From assembly GCA_910575265.1 (NCBI GenBank), contig CAJTEA010000007.1:62001-126000 (forward strand): a stretch of DNA of 64,000 nucleotides, written 5' to 3'. Source of the DNA: Oscillospiraceae bacterium. GTDB lineage: Bacteria; Bacillota; Clostridia; Oscillospirales; Oscillospiraceae. This document shows, in pieces, positions 33,657 through 42,825 of this stretch. The notes under the pieces are model-generated. The model was not told the origin of the DNA. It worked only from the letters and a program-made list of their open reading frames with translations, and did not search any database. How positions within the stretch are numbered: position 1 is the stretch's first letter; each line of letters starts with the position of its first letter. Both the position numbers and the translations under genes were made by a program.

Positions 33657-33890
33657 AAAAGCTCCTTTTATTAAGAAATTAAAACAAATATTCAGAGGAC
33701 ATAAATTGGAATCTATCGCAATTTATGTCCCCCAGCAAAGAAGAAAGAGACGTATCCGCATAGACTTTCAGCGGTCAGATAGCCGAGGGCCCATCGCGCG
33801 GCCCACAATTCCTCCATACAAGGTCACAGTCACATCAAAACGTTACATAAAATCTTCCATTTGTTTTCTGTGCGGCTACATATTTTCAAT
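33657..33890. other. Intergenic region with a 12-bp inverted repeat
   Basis: AGGACATAAATT (33698-33709) and AATTTATGTCCC (33721-33732) form an inverted repeat about 45 bp upstream of the broken reductase gene, probably its old operator. No gene with support is present in the remaining bases. Confidence 0.4.
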
Positions 33891-33932
33891 AAAAAGGCTC
33901 CTCGTACCGCGGCTCGGTACCAGAAGCCTTTC
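33891..33932 (-). terminator. Terminator of the TRAP operon
   Basis: Leftward: AAAGGCT...GGTACCGAG CCG CGGTAC...AGCCTTTTT, a long interrupted stem with a terminal T run. Confidence 0.8.
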
Positions 33933-33951
33933 CAGTTGAAAAGATAAAAAC

Positions 33952-35091
33952 TCAGCTGTTCAGCTCAGACACCAGAGTGTCATAGAGGCTATCGCTACCA
34001 ACAGAGGCCTTGGCGGAGTCGATGACAGGCGCGGCCTTTTCCTTCAGCTCAGAGAGGAAAGCGTCTGAAATTTCACAGGCCGTCATGCCGTGCTCCTTGG
34101 TCAGGCAGTCGAAGTAATAGTCGTCCATCGCCGCACAGACATCCCAGTCATAGCGGCTGAGCTCCTTGCAGATCTGGGTCAGAAGATCCTGGTACTCCTG
34201 GGGCATTGCGTAAAACTTGTCCTTGTTCATGGTCATCTCCAGACTGGGAGTGGAGTGGTTGGTGCGGAACAGATACTTGTTGACGTCATAGACGGCGCTG
34301 TTCAGGGTGTTGGACAGATTATTTTCCTGGCCTTCCACCGTGCCGTTCTGAAGGGCCATATACAACTCACTGAAAGCCATAGGGGTGGGGTTGGCATCCA
34401 AAGCGTCCCACAGGGCCATACGGGCCTCTACCTGAGCAGTGCGGATCTTCAGTCCCTTTAGGTCAGCCACACTGGCGGCGGAACGGTTCGCGGTGAAGTC
34501 CATGCCATCAGCACCAGCGCGGAGCATCAGAAGAACAAAGCCGCCGTCCTCATTGGCCTGGTTGTACAGATCGCGGAACTCGCCTTCGGTAAGGACATCA
34601 TAAATTTTGTCTTTGTCATAGCCAGACAGCAGGAAGGGGATGTCAAAAAGGTTGGTCTCGGGAACAAAGGTGTTGTGCGTGCTTCCAGACTGATAAACGA
34701 TGTCCACATCTCCGGCCACACAGGAGGCGATCATCTCGGCATCGCTGCCGATCTGGGAGTTAGGGTAGATGGTAACCGAGATCTTACCGCCGCTGTATTG
34801 CTCCAAGGCGGACTTCAAGGCCAGCATCATCTTATGGCTGTCAGTAGTCTCCTGCATGGCGTGGCCGATGGTTAGAGTGATGGAGGGCCCGTCTGCGGGC
34901 AGGGCGGTGTAATTGCCGGAGAGATAGTCCTCGGGCTTGAAGTTTTCGGCGGGGGACTGGACCGCGTTACCCTGGCTTCCGGATCCGCCGCCTTGGTTTC
35001 CGCCGCTCTGGTTGGTCTGGCCATCGTTTCCGCAGGCGGTCAGGCTGAGGATCATCGCGCAGGACAGGGCAAGTGAAATCAGCTTTTTCAT
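33952..35091 (-). CDS. dctP: TRAP transporter substrate-binding lipoprotein (DctP)
   Basis: Extracytoplasmic receptor of a tripartite ATP-independent transporter, 379 residues. The signal ends in a lipobox, LSLTACGNDG, so it is lipid-anchored, with a Gly/Ser/Gln-rich linker to residue 45. The DctP signature is clear: LKGLKIRTAQVEARMALWDA with the arginine that clamps the substrate carboxylate, then ALQNGTVEGQENNLSN. I start it at the ATG at 35091, eight bases after GGAG. Most such receptors bind C4-dicarboxylates, sialic acid or other organic acids; the cargo here is unknown but should carry a carboxylate. Confidence 0.93.
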   Translation of the reverse strand: MKKLISLALSCAMILSLTACGNDGQTNQSGGNQGGGSGSQGNAVQSPAENFKPEDYLSGNYTALPADGPSITLTIGHAMQETTDSHKMMLALKSALEQYSGGKISVTIYPNSQIGSDAEMIASCVAGDVDIVYQSGSTHNTFVPETNLFDIPFLLSGYDKDKIYDVLTEGEFRDLYNQANEDGGFVLLMLRAGADGMDFTANRSAASVADLKGLKIRTAQVEARMALWDALDANPTPMAFSELYMALQNGTVEGQENNLSNTLNSAVYDVNKYLFRTNHSTPSLEMTMNKDKFYAMPQEYQDLLTQICKELSRYDWDVCAAMDDYYFDCLTKEHGMTACEISDAFLSELKEKAAPVIDSAKASVGSDSLYDTLVSELNS

Positions 35092-35129
35092 GTTCATAAC
35101 TCCATTCCTAATATATTTTGTGACAGTCA

Positions 35130-36416
35130 TCACAGGAGGCACTGAGAGAGCTGGGGAATAAAAGTGATCAGCATCAGCGCAATCAGGAACATACCGATAA
35201 AGGGGACGGCCTTTTTGCCCAGCCGCATGGGGGACGCGCCGCAGATGGGGCTGGCCACAAACAGGGTAACGCCGAAGGGGGGAGTGACGAAGCCGACCGC
35301 CATATTGACCACCATGATAATGCCCAGGTGTACTGTGTTGATATTCAGCTGGGTTGCCAGGGGGAGCAGCATGGGGGCCAAAATCAGCAGGGCGGGACCG
35401 GTGTCCATCACCATGCCGATCAGCAGCAGGGCTACGTTGATGACCAGCAGGATGGCCACCTTGGACTTGAAGTTGTCTGTGATGAACTGGGCCAGCACAT
35501 TGGGGATCTGGAGCATGGTGAGGATGCGGCCGAAGGCAGTGGCCACCGCCATCATCAGGGCGATAGGCGCCATAGCCTTGCAGGCCTCTACCATCATGGT
35601 ATATATGCCGGATATCGCCACAGACTTATACACGAACACAGAAACTACTAGAGCGTAGATCACCGAGACACAGGCCACCTCGGTGGTTGTGATCACGCCG
35701 GAGTAGATGCCTCCCAGCAAAATCACTGGAGTGAGCAGGGCCCAGAAGCTTTCCTTCAGCAGGGGGAGCAGACCCACTTTTTTCAATTGAGACACCTTTT
35801 CGTCGATGCGGGCGCGGTCCTCGCCGTGGCGGACGCAGTAGTAGACGGTGTAGAGCATCAGGCATCCAGCGATGAGGAAGCCAGGGATAATGCCAGCCAC
35901 AAACATCTGGCCGATGTTGGCCCCAGTGGCCATACCATACATGATGAAGGGGATGGAGGGCGGGATGATCACGCCCAGACCGGCGGAGGTAGCGACCAGA
36001 GCCCCTGAGAACTCCTTTTCGTACCCCAGAGAGAGCAGCACGGGGATGGTCATGGCCCCTACAGCGGCACAGGTGGCGGTTCCTGAACCGGAAATAGCCC
36101 CGTAGAATAGGCAGGTGACAATAACGGCGCAGGGGATACCGCCCCGGACCTTGCCCAGCGCATAGGCGAAAACGTTGAAGATTTTTTCCGAAATACCCCC
36201 CTTAGCCATAATAATGCCGGAGAGGATAAACAGGGGGGCAGCCAGAATGCTGGTGCTGTCTCCGCCGCCGATGACGCTGCGCAAAACAAACTGGATATTG
36301 CCAGGGAAGGTGGGCTCGATTATCCCAGGAATCGCGGTGGCCCCCACCAGAGTCAGTACCAGAGGGAAACCCAGAAGTATCCCCACCACAAATACAATCA
36401 CAACCGCCGCGATCAT
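35130..36416 (-). CDS. dctM: TRAP transporter large permease (DctM)
   Basis: The ion-coupled transport subunit, 428 residues with about twelve helices. GAISGSGTATCAAVGAMTIP and IPPSIPFIMYGMATGANIG are the paired signature loops of the DctM/IT superfamily. Its start overlaps the small-permease stop by four bases. The 38-nt gap to dctP is short enough for a single operon. It imports the ligand delivered by DctP using the sodium gradient, according to characterised relatives. No damage was seen. Confidence 0.94.
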   Translation of the reverse strand: MIAAVVIVFVVGILLGFPLVLTLVGATAIPGIIEPTFPGNIQFVLRSVIGGGDSTSILAAPLFILSGIIMAKGGISEKIFNVFAYALGKVRGGIPCAVIVTCLFYGAISGSGTATCAAVGAMTIPVLLSLGYEKEFSGALVATSAGLGVIIPPSIPFIMYGMATGANIGQMFVAGIIPGFLIAGCLMLYTVYYCVRHGEDRARIDEKVSQLKKVGLLPLLKESFWALLTPVILLGGIYSGVITTTEVACVSVIYALVVSVFVYKSVAISGIYTMMVEACKAMAPIALMMAVATAFGRILTMLQIPNVLAQFITDNFKSKVAILLVINVALLLIGMVMDTGPALLILAPMLLPLATQLNINTVHLGIIMVVNMAVGFVTPPFGVTLFVASPICGASPMRLGKKAVPFIGMFLIALMLITFIPQLSQCLL

Positions 36417-36898
36417 TGGGCCACCTCCTTCTTTTTGGTCAGAAACTCGATCAGCCGCTGGATATAGCGCAGCGTACCAACGCCGTAGCCCACCACGCTG
36501 GCGGCGTATACCACCTGCATGGGCAGATGGAGAGCTACACTGGTTTCACCGGTTTTGATCACTGCCGCCACTGTTCCAAAGGAGTGGTAGAACAAAAATC
36601 CGGTCATGGCCAGACAGATCACCAGTGAAACCAGGTCCAGCGCCGCTTTGGGCCCGGCCGGGAGCAGATTGATCACCGCGTCCACCCTCAGGTCCGCCTT
36701 GAGATGAATGCTGAAGGAAAACGCTACAAACATCATCCATATGTAGCAGTACCGGCAAAATTCCTCCGACCATGTGAGAGAATTGTTGAACACATACCGC
36801 CGGACGATCTGGAACAGCATGACCACGATGATACAGGTCAGAGACAGAACCATGATGATCTCCTCAAAGTGCTTGTCAAGGAATTTTAACGCTTTCAT
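36413..36898 (-). CDS. dctQ: TRAP transporter small permease (DctQ)
   Basis: A 161-residue protein with four membrane helices that scaffolds DctM. The DctQ signature is visible in RRYVFNNSLTWSEEFCRYCY and the following IWMMFVAFSFSIHLKADLRV. The best start is the ATG at 36898; AGGAGG lies 13 bases upstream, rather far, so translation may depend on the preceding gene 26 nt away. It overlaps dctM by four bases. Together with dctM, dctP and the hydrolase upstream it forms one leftward operon. Confidence 0.92.
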   Translation of the reverse strand: MKALKFLDKHFEEIIMVLSLTCIIVVMLFQIVRRYVFNNSLTWSEEFCRYCYIWMMFVAFSFSIHLKADLRVDAVINLLPAGPKAALDLVSLVICLAMTGFLFYHSFGTVAAVIKTGETSVALHLPMQVVYAASVVGYGVGTLRYIQRLIEFLTKKKEVAQ

Positions 36899-36924
36899 AG
36901 TACACTGAACGCCTCCTTTTCTTT

Positions 36925-37896
36925 CTATATTCCCTTGTAGTAATCCGAAATCTGACTTCTGGCATACATGGCCTCCACCTCTTGGGGGGACTTTTCCAAA
37001 AAGGTAAGATACTTGGCACGCAGTTCTCCCAGGAAGCGATGCCACTCGCCGGGATCGATAAAGGCGTCCTCCTCCCCGGCCAGGAACCGCTTCCGTTTAA
37101 AGTAGACATCGTTGTGGAAGGGGTGGTTGCCCAGCATGATATCCACCGGCTCATCCCACACCTTGTCGATGGAATCTAAAAAGTCCTGCTGAAGGGACAG
37201 GGGCTGGCTGTTGCGCTCCAGGGCCACCCGGGACAGAGAGACAAAGCCGGCCCCGCCGTAAATACCCACATGAAAGGCGCGGCCCTCGTCCTCCAGCGTC
37301 CAGAAATGGGACATCACGCCCACAGTATGTCCTGGCGTCAGCACACACCGCATCCGGGTGTTGCCCAAAGAGATGATATCGCCATCCTCCAGCTCCACAT
37401 CTGGGGTGAAGCACTCGTTGTAATACCCCAGATCCAGATTCATTTTCTCCATGCGCTCGGGATTTTCCCGCATGTCTCTGGTGTCCACCGCGCTCATAAA
37501 GGTTTTTGCCCCAGTCAGGTGCGCCAGGGCGGCCACAGCACCAAAGTGGTCGCTATGGGCGTGGGAGACCACGATGTATTTCAGTTCCCGGGGGTTAAAG
37601 CCCAGAGCGGCGATGTTGAACAGCAGTCCAGGCAGGCTGCCCGCCGTTGGGGTGTCCAGCAGGATCAGCCCATCCCCCGTATCAATCAGGTGGGAGCTGC
37701 ACCAGAGGTTGCCCACAAAGTAGAGGTTTCCCGCGATCGGGAAAGACGGACGATCCATCAGGTAGGGCCGCCCACAAAACTCCGGCGTGGGGTTCATATT
37801 TCCAAAGCGATTGAATTCTTCCAAATTTCTGCCTCCTCGCACTCTTATTTCAAGCGGCATGGCCATGCTCTTTTGGGTAAAATAATAGTAATTCAT
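36925..37896 (-). CDS. Metallo-beta-lactamase-fold hydrolase
   Basis: A 323-residue enzyme with a two-metal MBL site: SHAHSDHFG (HxHxDH, residues 111-119), GHTVG with its histidine, and GNHPFH near residue 256. The metal-site pattern and GNLYFVGNLWCSSHLIDTGD recall B3-type enzymes and their non-antibiotic relatives. There is no signal peptide. It is the first gene of the TRAP operon, divergent from a LysR regulator. It therefore probably hydrolyses the imported compound or a derivative such as a lactone, ester or amide. Antibiotic resistance is not implied by the context. Confidence 0.85.
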   Translation of the reverse strand: MNYYYFTQKSMAMPLEIRVRGGRNLEEFNRFGNMNPTPEFCGRPYLMDRPSFPIAGNLYFVGNLWCSSHLIDTGDGLILLDTPTAGSLPGLLFNIAALGFNPRELKYIVVSHAHSDHFGAVAALAHLTGAKTFMSAVDTRDMRENPERMEKMNLDLGYYNECFTPDVELEDGDIISLGNTRMRCVLTPGHTVGVMSHFWTLEDEGRAFHVGIYGGAGFVSLSRVALERNSQPLSLQQDFLDSIDKVWDEPVDIMLGNHPFHNDVYFKRKRFLAGEEDAFIDPGEWHRFLGELRAKYLTFLEKSPQEVEAMYARSQISDYYKGI

Positions 37897-37934
37897 CTTG
37901 ACTATCCTGTCAATTTATTATAAAATATACAATC

Positions 37935-37950
37935 ATTCCAAAATCGGAAT
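37935..37950. promoter_or_regulatory. Palindrome in the LysR intergenic region
   Basis: ATTCC-N6-GGAAT lies between the divergent hydrolase and LysR genes, and fits the general T-N11-A plan of LysR-type binding sites. Confidence 0.45.
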
Positions 37951-37964
37951 AATGGGGGGCCGCG

Positions 37965-38882
37965 ATGAACATCCAAAATATTGAATATTTTCTCCAGCTG
38001 GCAAAATTTGAGCACGTCTCGGTCACCGCGGACTTTTTAAACATCTCCCAGCCCTCCTTGAGTAAGCACATCGCCGCCCTGGAGCGGGAACTAGGGTTAA
38101 AGCTCTTTGACCGCACCGGGAATCGGATCTCGCTGAACAAAAATGGGGAACAGTTTGCCCAATACGCCCGGCAGGCGGTCGATCTGCTCAACATTGGCAT
38201 CAATTGCGCCAAACGAAGCGTCTATGACACTAAAGGTACTATCCGCATCGCCTATAACACCTACGCCCCGATCCTGACGGACTGCATCAGCGAGTATACA
38301 AAGCTTAATCCGCTGATCTCCTTTCAAGTCACCTCTATGCTCTCCTCTTCCACAGAACTGCCCGCCTTTGACAAGCTGGACTTTGTTCTGAGGGCTTCCC
38401 GCCAAGGGGAGGACTGGCTGGACAACGACAACTTTTGGATCTCCCAGCAGTTATTCCAGGAGGACTATGTCCTGATCTATGGAACGGCCGGCGGGCTTCG
38501 GCTTCCGGAGCGCGGGCTGGACGTCTCCAGCTTGAAGGACCAGTATTTTATCGTTATGTACCAGGAAAATTTAATGTGGTCGGATATCACTTACTCCCTC
38601 TGCTTCAGCGCAGGGTTCTATCCAAAGGTCTACTGCCGGACAGATGAGTTTCTGGTCAAGGTTCAACTAGTGGCCTCCGGTGCCGCCGTGGCCATTATTC
38701 CCAAGTCCTGTCTAAAGGACGCCATGTCGGTGGCCCCCGGACTGGCCTACGCGTCCTTAGACCGATATGACACCATCCGAACGATCAGTATCATGCGGCG
38801 GAAAAAATCACTCATAACAGAGGCTGCCCAAGATTTCTGGCGTTTTGTATTGGATTATTATGGCCTCCCAAATGAAGAATAA
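37965..38882 (+). CDS. LysR-family transcriptional regulator
   Basis: A 305-residue regulator. The N-terminal winged helix (residues 1-60: IEYFLQLAKFEHVSVTADFL, then NISQPSLSKHIAALERELG) is a textbook LysR domain, followed by LFDRTGNRISL. The effector-binding domain spans residues 90-295. It is divergent from the metallo-hydrolase/TRAP operon by 68 bp with a palindrome in between, so it almost certainly controls that operon in response to the imported acid or a product of it. Effector unknown. Confidence 0.92.
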   Translation: MNIQNIEYFLQLAKFEHVSVTADFLNISQPSLSKHIAALERELGLKLFDRTGNRISLNKNGEQFAQYARQAVDLLNIGINCAKRSVYDTKGTIRIAYNTYAPILTDCISEYTKLNPLISFQVTSMLSSSTELPAFDKLDFVLRASRQGEDWLDNDNFWISQQLFQEDYVLIYGTAGGLRLPERGLDVSSLKDQYFIVMYQENLMWSDITYSLCFSAGFYPKVYCRTDEFLVKVQLVASGAAVAIIPKSCLKDAMSVAPGLAYASLDRYDTIRTISIMRRKKSLITEAAQDFWRFVLDYYGLPNEE

Positions 38883-38987
38883 AGATTTATATACATCCCT
38901 TTGCCGATATTTTGGATTTGGCTGGATTTGTTTCATCGTTTATTGCTCACCTCCGTTTTTGTGGCATATTTCTTCACAAAAAGCTAT

Positions 38988-39215
38988 TTATAAACCTTTT
39001 ATGAGCGAATTTCCACCGCCTGTACCACGACGCCGCCCTCCAGTTGTGTCCACATGCCCCGACGTCGCGATCCCAGGCGGAGGCAGGGTGTAGGTCTTGA
39101 TGGACTGCTGGCTGCCGTTGAGCTTCTGAACGGCGGTGTCAATAGGCACCTCCAGGGCGCGGGCGTTGGCCACCGGCGCCGCCACCAACAGCAGGCAGGT
39201 GAGCAGTCTTTTCAT
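38988..39215 (-). pseudogene. Truncated secreted protein gene
   Basis: A 75-residue frame with a clear signal peptide (MKRLLTCLLLVAAPVANARA) and a short mature part, ALEVPIDTAVQKLNGSQQSI then KTYTLPP. After that the composition changes to PGIATSGHVDTTGGRRRGTG, which looks like out-of-frame or unrelated DNA. I think it is the beginning of a larger surface or mobile-element protein cut off after about 45 residues. Its ATG overlaps the stop of the 28-codon ORF before it. The region 38883-38987 holds nothing visible. Confidence 0.5.
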
Positions 39216-39298
39216 GTCCGGATCCTCTTTCTCCAGAAAAATATCGCGCTGAGCAGCGTCAGCGCGGCCACCAGTGTGATGGGTACGATGGGTTTCAT
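39212..39298 (-). CDS. 28-aa membrane micropeptide coupled to the truncated gene
   Basis: ATG at 39298 with AGGAAA upstream; encodes MKPIVPITLVAALTLLSAIF and a basic FWRKRIRT end. This is one membrane helix followed by positive charges, like the tail of a sortase substrate or a free micropeptide. The stop overlaps the start of the next gene (ATGA), so the pair is translationally coupled. The 5' gap to 39455 holds no other feature. Function unknown; it may be a leftover from an integrative element. Confidence 0.4.
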   Translation of the reverse strand: MKPIVPITLVAALTLLSAIFFWRKRIRT

Positions 39299-39455
39299 GC
39301 TTGTTTTCCTCGTATGTGTTTCATTTCCGCACGTAAACGCGCTTTATAAAAGCGGTGCTGAGCATACCTGTACCTCATTTTGTTCACATGAATTAATTTC
39401 TATTATTTCATCCAGTTTTTACACGTTTTTACCGCTCTTTCATTCGAGCTCCCTC

Positions 39456-39484
39456 TTGACTTAAACCCGGCTTCAAGTGATAAG
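39456..39484 (+). promoter_or_regulatory. Promoter of the aldo/keto reductase gene
   Basis: TTGACT (39456-39461), 17-nt spacer, GATAAG (39479-39484). Confidence 0.5.
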
Positions 39485-39514
39485 ATAGCTCCACTAAAAT
39501 CTAGGAGGATGGTC

Positions 39515-40660
39515 ATGAATTACCGTACATTAGGCAGCGCCGGGCCGCGAGTCAGCGAGATCGGTATGGGCTGCGAGGGCCTTGTGGGCAAAAGCTATGA
39601 GCAGGTGAAGGAATTTGTGGACAAAATGGAGGCCCTGGGGGTCAACTGCATCGACCTGTACACCCCCAACCCGGAGGTCCGGGCCAATCTGGGCCGTGCC
39701 ATGGAGGGCCGGCGGGACAAATTTATCCTCCAGTCCCATCTGTGCTCTATCTGGGAGAACGGCCAATACCTGCGCACCCGGGATATCAATAAGGTAAAGG
39801 CCGGCTTTGAGGAGATGCTCCGTCTGCTGAACACCGACCACATTGAGATCGGCATGATCCACTACTCCGACGCCCTGGCCGACTGGCAGGCGATTGCGGA
39901 CGGCCCCATCATGGCCTACGCCCGGGGGCTGAAGGCGGAGGGGAAAATCGGCCTCGTCGGCCTGTCCAGCCATAATCCGGAGGTAGGCCAGGCGGCGGTG
40001 GACAGCGGACTGATTGACGTGCTCATGTTCAGCGTCAACCCCTGCTACGACTTGCAGCCCGCTGACGAGGATGTGGAAAAGCTCTGGGCGAACGCGGCTT
40101 ACGAAAAGGAGCTGGTAAACATGGACCCCCAGCGCCAGGCTCTGTATGAGAGCTGCCAGCGCCAGGGTGTGGGAATCACCGTGATGAAGGTATTCGGCGG
40201 CGGCGAGCTGCTGGGGCAGAATGCTCTGGCGCGGATTGCCCTTACCCCCTTTCAGTGTCTGCACTACGCCCTCACCCGTCCGGGGGTGTCCAGTATTATG
40301 GTGGGGGCGCGAACAACTGAGGAGCTGGAGCAGTGCGCCGCCTACTGCGGCGCTCCGGACAGCGAAAAGGATTACGCCGCCGCCTTCGCCGCCATGCCAA
40401 GGATCAGCTGGGTGGGCCACTGTATGTACTGCGGCCACTGCGCTCCCTGCCCCAAAGGGATCGACGTAGCCGCGGTGACCAAACTGCTGAATCTGTCCAA
40501 AGCTCAGGGAGAGGTGCCCGAGACGGCCCGGGAGCACTACGCGGTCCTCCCCCACCACGCCGGGGAGTGCGTCGCCTGCGGCGCCTGTGAGAAGCGCTGC
40601 CCCTTCTCCGTATCCATCATTGAAAACATGAGGCAGGCTTTGGGGATTTTTGGAGCCTGA
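39515..40660 (+). CDS. Aldo/keto reductase with C-terminal ferredoxin-like domain
   Basis: A 381-residue oxidoreductase. Residues 1-285 are a TIM-barrel aldo/keto reductase, starting NYRTLGSAGPRVSEIGMGCE; the active-site tyrosine region is NCIDLYTPNP and the histidine is in GMIHYSD. Residues 300-375 add cysteine clusters: CMYCGHCAPCPKG and CVACGACEKRCP, enough for [4Fe-4S] centres. The ATG at 39515 is six bases after AGGAGG. The combination suggests electrons can come from ferredoxin rather than, or as well as, NAD(P)H. It is followed by a convergent FAD-Rieske gene. Physiological substrate unknown. Confidence 0.9.
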   Translation: MNYRTLGSAGPRVSEIGMGCEGLVGKSYEQVKEFVDKMEALGVNCIDLYTPNPEVRANLGRAMEGRRDKFILQSHLCSIWENGQYLRTRDINKVKAGFEEMLRLLNTDHIEIGMIHYSDALADWQAIADGPIMAYARGLKAEGKIGLVGLSSHNPEVGQAAVDSGLIDVLMFSVNPCYDLQPADEDVEKLWANAAYEKELVNMDPQRQALYESCQRQGVGITVMKVFGGGELLGQNALARIALTPFQCLHYALTRPGVSSIMVGARTTEELEQCAAYCGAPDSEKDYAAAFAAMPRISWVGHCMYCGHCAPCPKGIDVAAVTKLLNLSKAQGEVPETAREHYAVLPHHAGECVACGACEKRCPFSVSIIENMRQALGIFGA

Positions 40661-40689
40661 CAGACAGGCACCGGCTGGGCGCCTCAGAA

Positions 40690-41991
40690 TCACAGACCCT
40701 GTTTATCATCGGCCGCCGGGTTGTCAATCAAATTTCCTCCCTCCCCAAAGCGGGAGCCATGACAAGGACAGTCCCAGCTGTGCTCGGCGGCGTTATACTT
40801 CAGGGCGCAGCCCATGTGGGGACAGCGAGGCACGGTAGGGGTCAGAAGGCCCAGGACAGATTCCAGCCCATTGACCGCCAGTTGGGGGCGGAGCATCGTC
40901 CGGGAAGGGGAAAAAACGGCCGCGTATGGGTTATCCCGCCCAAGAATCAGGTCTGTCAGAAGCGTCGCCGCGACCATAGAGGAGGTCATACCCCACTTGT
41001 TAAAGCCGGTGGCCACGTAGAGCCCGGATGTGTGGCCGGAGTATGGACCGATATAGGGGACGCCGTCCAGCGTCATGCAGTCCTGGGTGGCCCAGCGGGT
41101 CACCACCTGGGCTCCAGGCCAGCGGCGTTGGGCAAATTGCTCCAGCTCCCTCCAGCCGCCGCCCCGCTTGCCCGTCCGGTGGCTTCCGCCGCCCAGAAGC
41201 AGCAGGCCCCCGTAATTCCGAAAGGACAGCCCCTTTTCGTCCTCGTCCAAATACATGCCATGGACATCCGGGGCGTTATTCAGGGCCAGAACATAGGAGC
41301 GGTGCTGATACAGCTTCAGAAAATAGCCTCCGTGCTTATTGAGCAGAGGGAAATGGGTGGTAACTATGATGTTGTCCGCTGAAATTGTCCCGCCGTTGGT
41401 GACCGCCCTTCCGGGGGCCAGCTCCAAAACCTTGGTGTGTTCAAAGATACGCAGATCCTTCGCGGCGGCGGCGGCAAATTTCAGGGGGTGGAACTGGGCC
41501 TGACGTGGAAATTTTATCGCTCCCGCCACAGGAAACGGGAGCGGAATCTGTTCCGCGAGCTCCGCGGAGTACCCCAGCCGGTCCAGGGCCTTCAGCTCCC
41601 GGTCAATCTTCTTCCGGCTGTCAATGGCGTAGACAAAAGCGTCCTTCTCCTCGAATTCACAGTCTAAGCCGCGGCAGAGGGTACGGTACTGCTTCAGCGC
41701 CGCTTGGTTGGCCTCCAGATAAAGCCGGGAGCGCTCCGCGCCAAATTTCCGGATCAGCTTGTCATAGATCAAGCCGTGCTGAGACGTAATTTTTGCCGTG
41801 GTGTTTTGAGTGATGCCACCGCAGACGCGGTCCGCCTCTACCAGAACATAGTCCACTCCCGCCCGGGCCAGCTCGCAGGCGCACAAAAGTCCGGCCATAC
41901 CGCCGCCGATAATGAGCACATCGGTGTTCAGGTCTGACCGGAGGGAATCGAACGCGGGCAGTTTTGCTGTTTGACGCCATATGGAGTCCAT
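40690..41991 (-). CDS. FAD-dependent oxidoreductase fused to a Rieske domain
   Basis: A 433-residue protein. Residues 20-365 are a DAO-type flavoprotein, with the FAD Rossmann motif DVLIIGGGMAGLLCACELA near residue 24. The C-terminal 50 residues are a Rieske [2Fe-2S] domain with ligands in CPHMGCALKY and CPCHGSRF. This DAO-Rieske layout is known from Bacillus YhfW and related proteins, whose function is unsettled. No signal peptide is visible, so it should be cytosolic. An adjacent iron-sulfur aldo/keto reductase is convergent. A role in redox chemistry of an amine or hydroxy acid is possible but unproven. Confidence 0.9.
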   Translation of the reverse strand: MDSIWRQTAKLPAFDSLRSDLNTDVLIIGGGMAGLLCACELARAGVDYVLVEADRVCGGITQNTTAKITSQHGLIYDKLIRKFGAERSRLYLEANQAALKQYRTLCRGLDCEFEEKDAFVYAIDSRKKIDRELKALDRLGYSAELAEQIPLPFPVAGAIKFPRQAQFHPLKFAAAAAKDLRIFEHTKVLELAPGRAVTNGGTISADNIIVTTHFPLLNKHGGYFLKLYQHRSYVLALNNAPDVHGMYLDEDEKGLSFRNYGGLLLLGGGSHRTGKRGGGWRELEQFAQRRWPGAQVVTRWATQDCMTLDGVPYIGPYSGHTSGLYVATGFNKWGMTSSMVAATLLTDLILGRDNPYAAVFSPSRTMLRPQLAVNGLESVLGLLTPTVPRCPHMGCALKYNAAEHSWDCPCHGSRFGEGGNLIDNPAADDKQGL

Positions 41992-42046
41992 CCCATCACC
42001 TCACCGGATTTAGGATGGCTGTAATCGACGGGATTATACTCTATCT

Positions 42047-42092
42047 AAAAAAGCCCAGGGTGTACTTTAATCGCACACCTTGGGCTTTTTTA
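42047..42092. terminator. Strong bidirectional hairpin between lipoprotein and FAD-Rieske genes
   Basis: AAAAAAGCCCAGGGTGTAC / GCACACCTTGGGCTTTTTT with a few mismatches and T runs on both strands. Confidence 0.85.
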
Positions 42093-42135
42093 TTGCGGAC
42101 GGTCGTATGTTCCCGATTTAAAAATCCGGATGTAC

Positions 42136-42825
42136 TCAGCCGCCCATGGCGGTGGTGGAGATCAGGTTGCCGAACTGCTCGGCGTCCTTGGGCAGCCAGG
42201 CCTTGCGATCCTTGCCGTTGATGGTCAGGGTCTGAAGCTCAAAGTCCACATCGAAGTCAGCGGTCTCGCCGGAGGGGGTGAGGCCGGCAATCGCGGAGGA
42301 CATGGCGTTGATAATGGCGCTGGTCAGGGCGTCCTCATCCTCCAGAATGGAAGGATCAGACATGGCCTCGGTCATGGCCTCAGTCATAGCGTCGGTCAGA
42401 GCGTTGGCGTCGAAGGTGTCGATGGTGCAGGTGACCACGGCGGTGCCCGCCTTTTCGTCAGACTCCTTCACCACGGCGGTCATATTCACGCTCTTGAACA
42501 TGGACATAAAGGCGTCCACAAAAGCCTGGGCGTCCTCGGTGGTGACGTTAAGCTGCATCTGCCTGAACTGAGAGACCACCTCATCGGCCAGGCCCTCATA
42601 CAGGCTGCCATCCAGGCCCATGTCGGCGCGGGCTTCCGTCTCGTCCGCGTAGCCAAACAGCTCTACGGCTGAGGATGCGTCGTCTTTCAAAATCATGTTG
42701 AAGAGAGACATCGCCACCTGGTCGGCGGCAACGGGCTCCTCTTTTGTTCCGCAGCTCGTCAGGGTCAGGGAGAATACCATGACCATAGCCAGCAGCAACG
42801 CGGGGATTCTACGGGTTGTTTTCAT
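42136..42825 (-). CDS. Secreted lipoprotein of unknown function
   Basis: A 229-residue lipoprotein: signal MKTTRRIPALLLAMVMVFSL with lipobox LTSCGTK. The mature part is acidic and helical, with a repeated TEAMTEAMSDPS stretch and a final beta segment (FDVDFELQTLTINGKDRKAW). It resembles the DUF5105-like class of small clostridial lipoproteins by layout, but the match is loose. The ATG at 42825 follows AAAGGAG. It is a single-gene unit with a strong terminator downstream. No function can be assigned. Confidence 0.75.
   Translation of the reverse strand: MKTTRRIPALLLAMVMVFSLTLTSCGTKEEPVAADQVAMSLFNMILKDDASSAVELFGYADETEARADMGLDGSLYEGLADEVVSQFRQMQLNVTTEDAQAFVDAFMSMFKSVNMTAVVKESDEKAGTAVVTCTIDTFDANALTDAMTEAMTEAMSDPSILEDEDALTSAIINAMSSAIAGLTPSGETADFDVDFELQTLTINGKDRKAWLPKDAEQFGNLISTTAMGG

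Noticed and set aside
36925-37896. A beta-lactamase resistance gene
   Set aside because: Only the metal-binding fold is shared; there is no signal peptide, and the context is a TRAP transporter operon.
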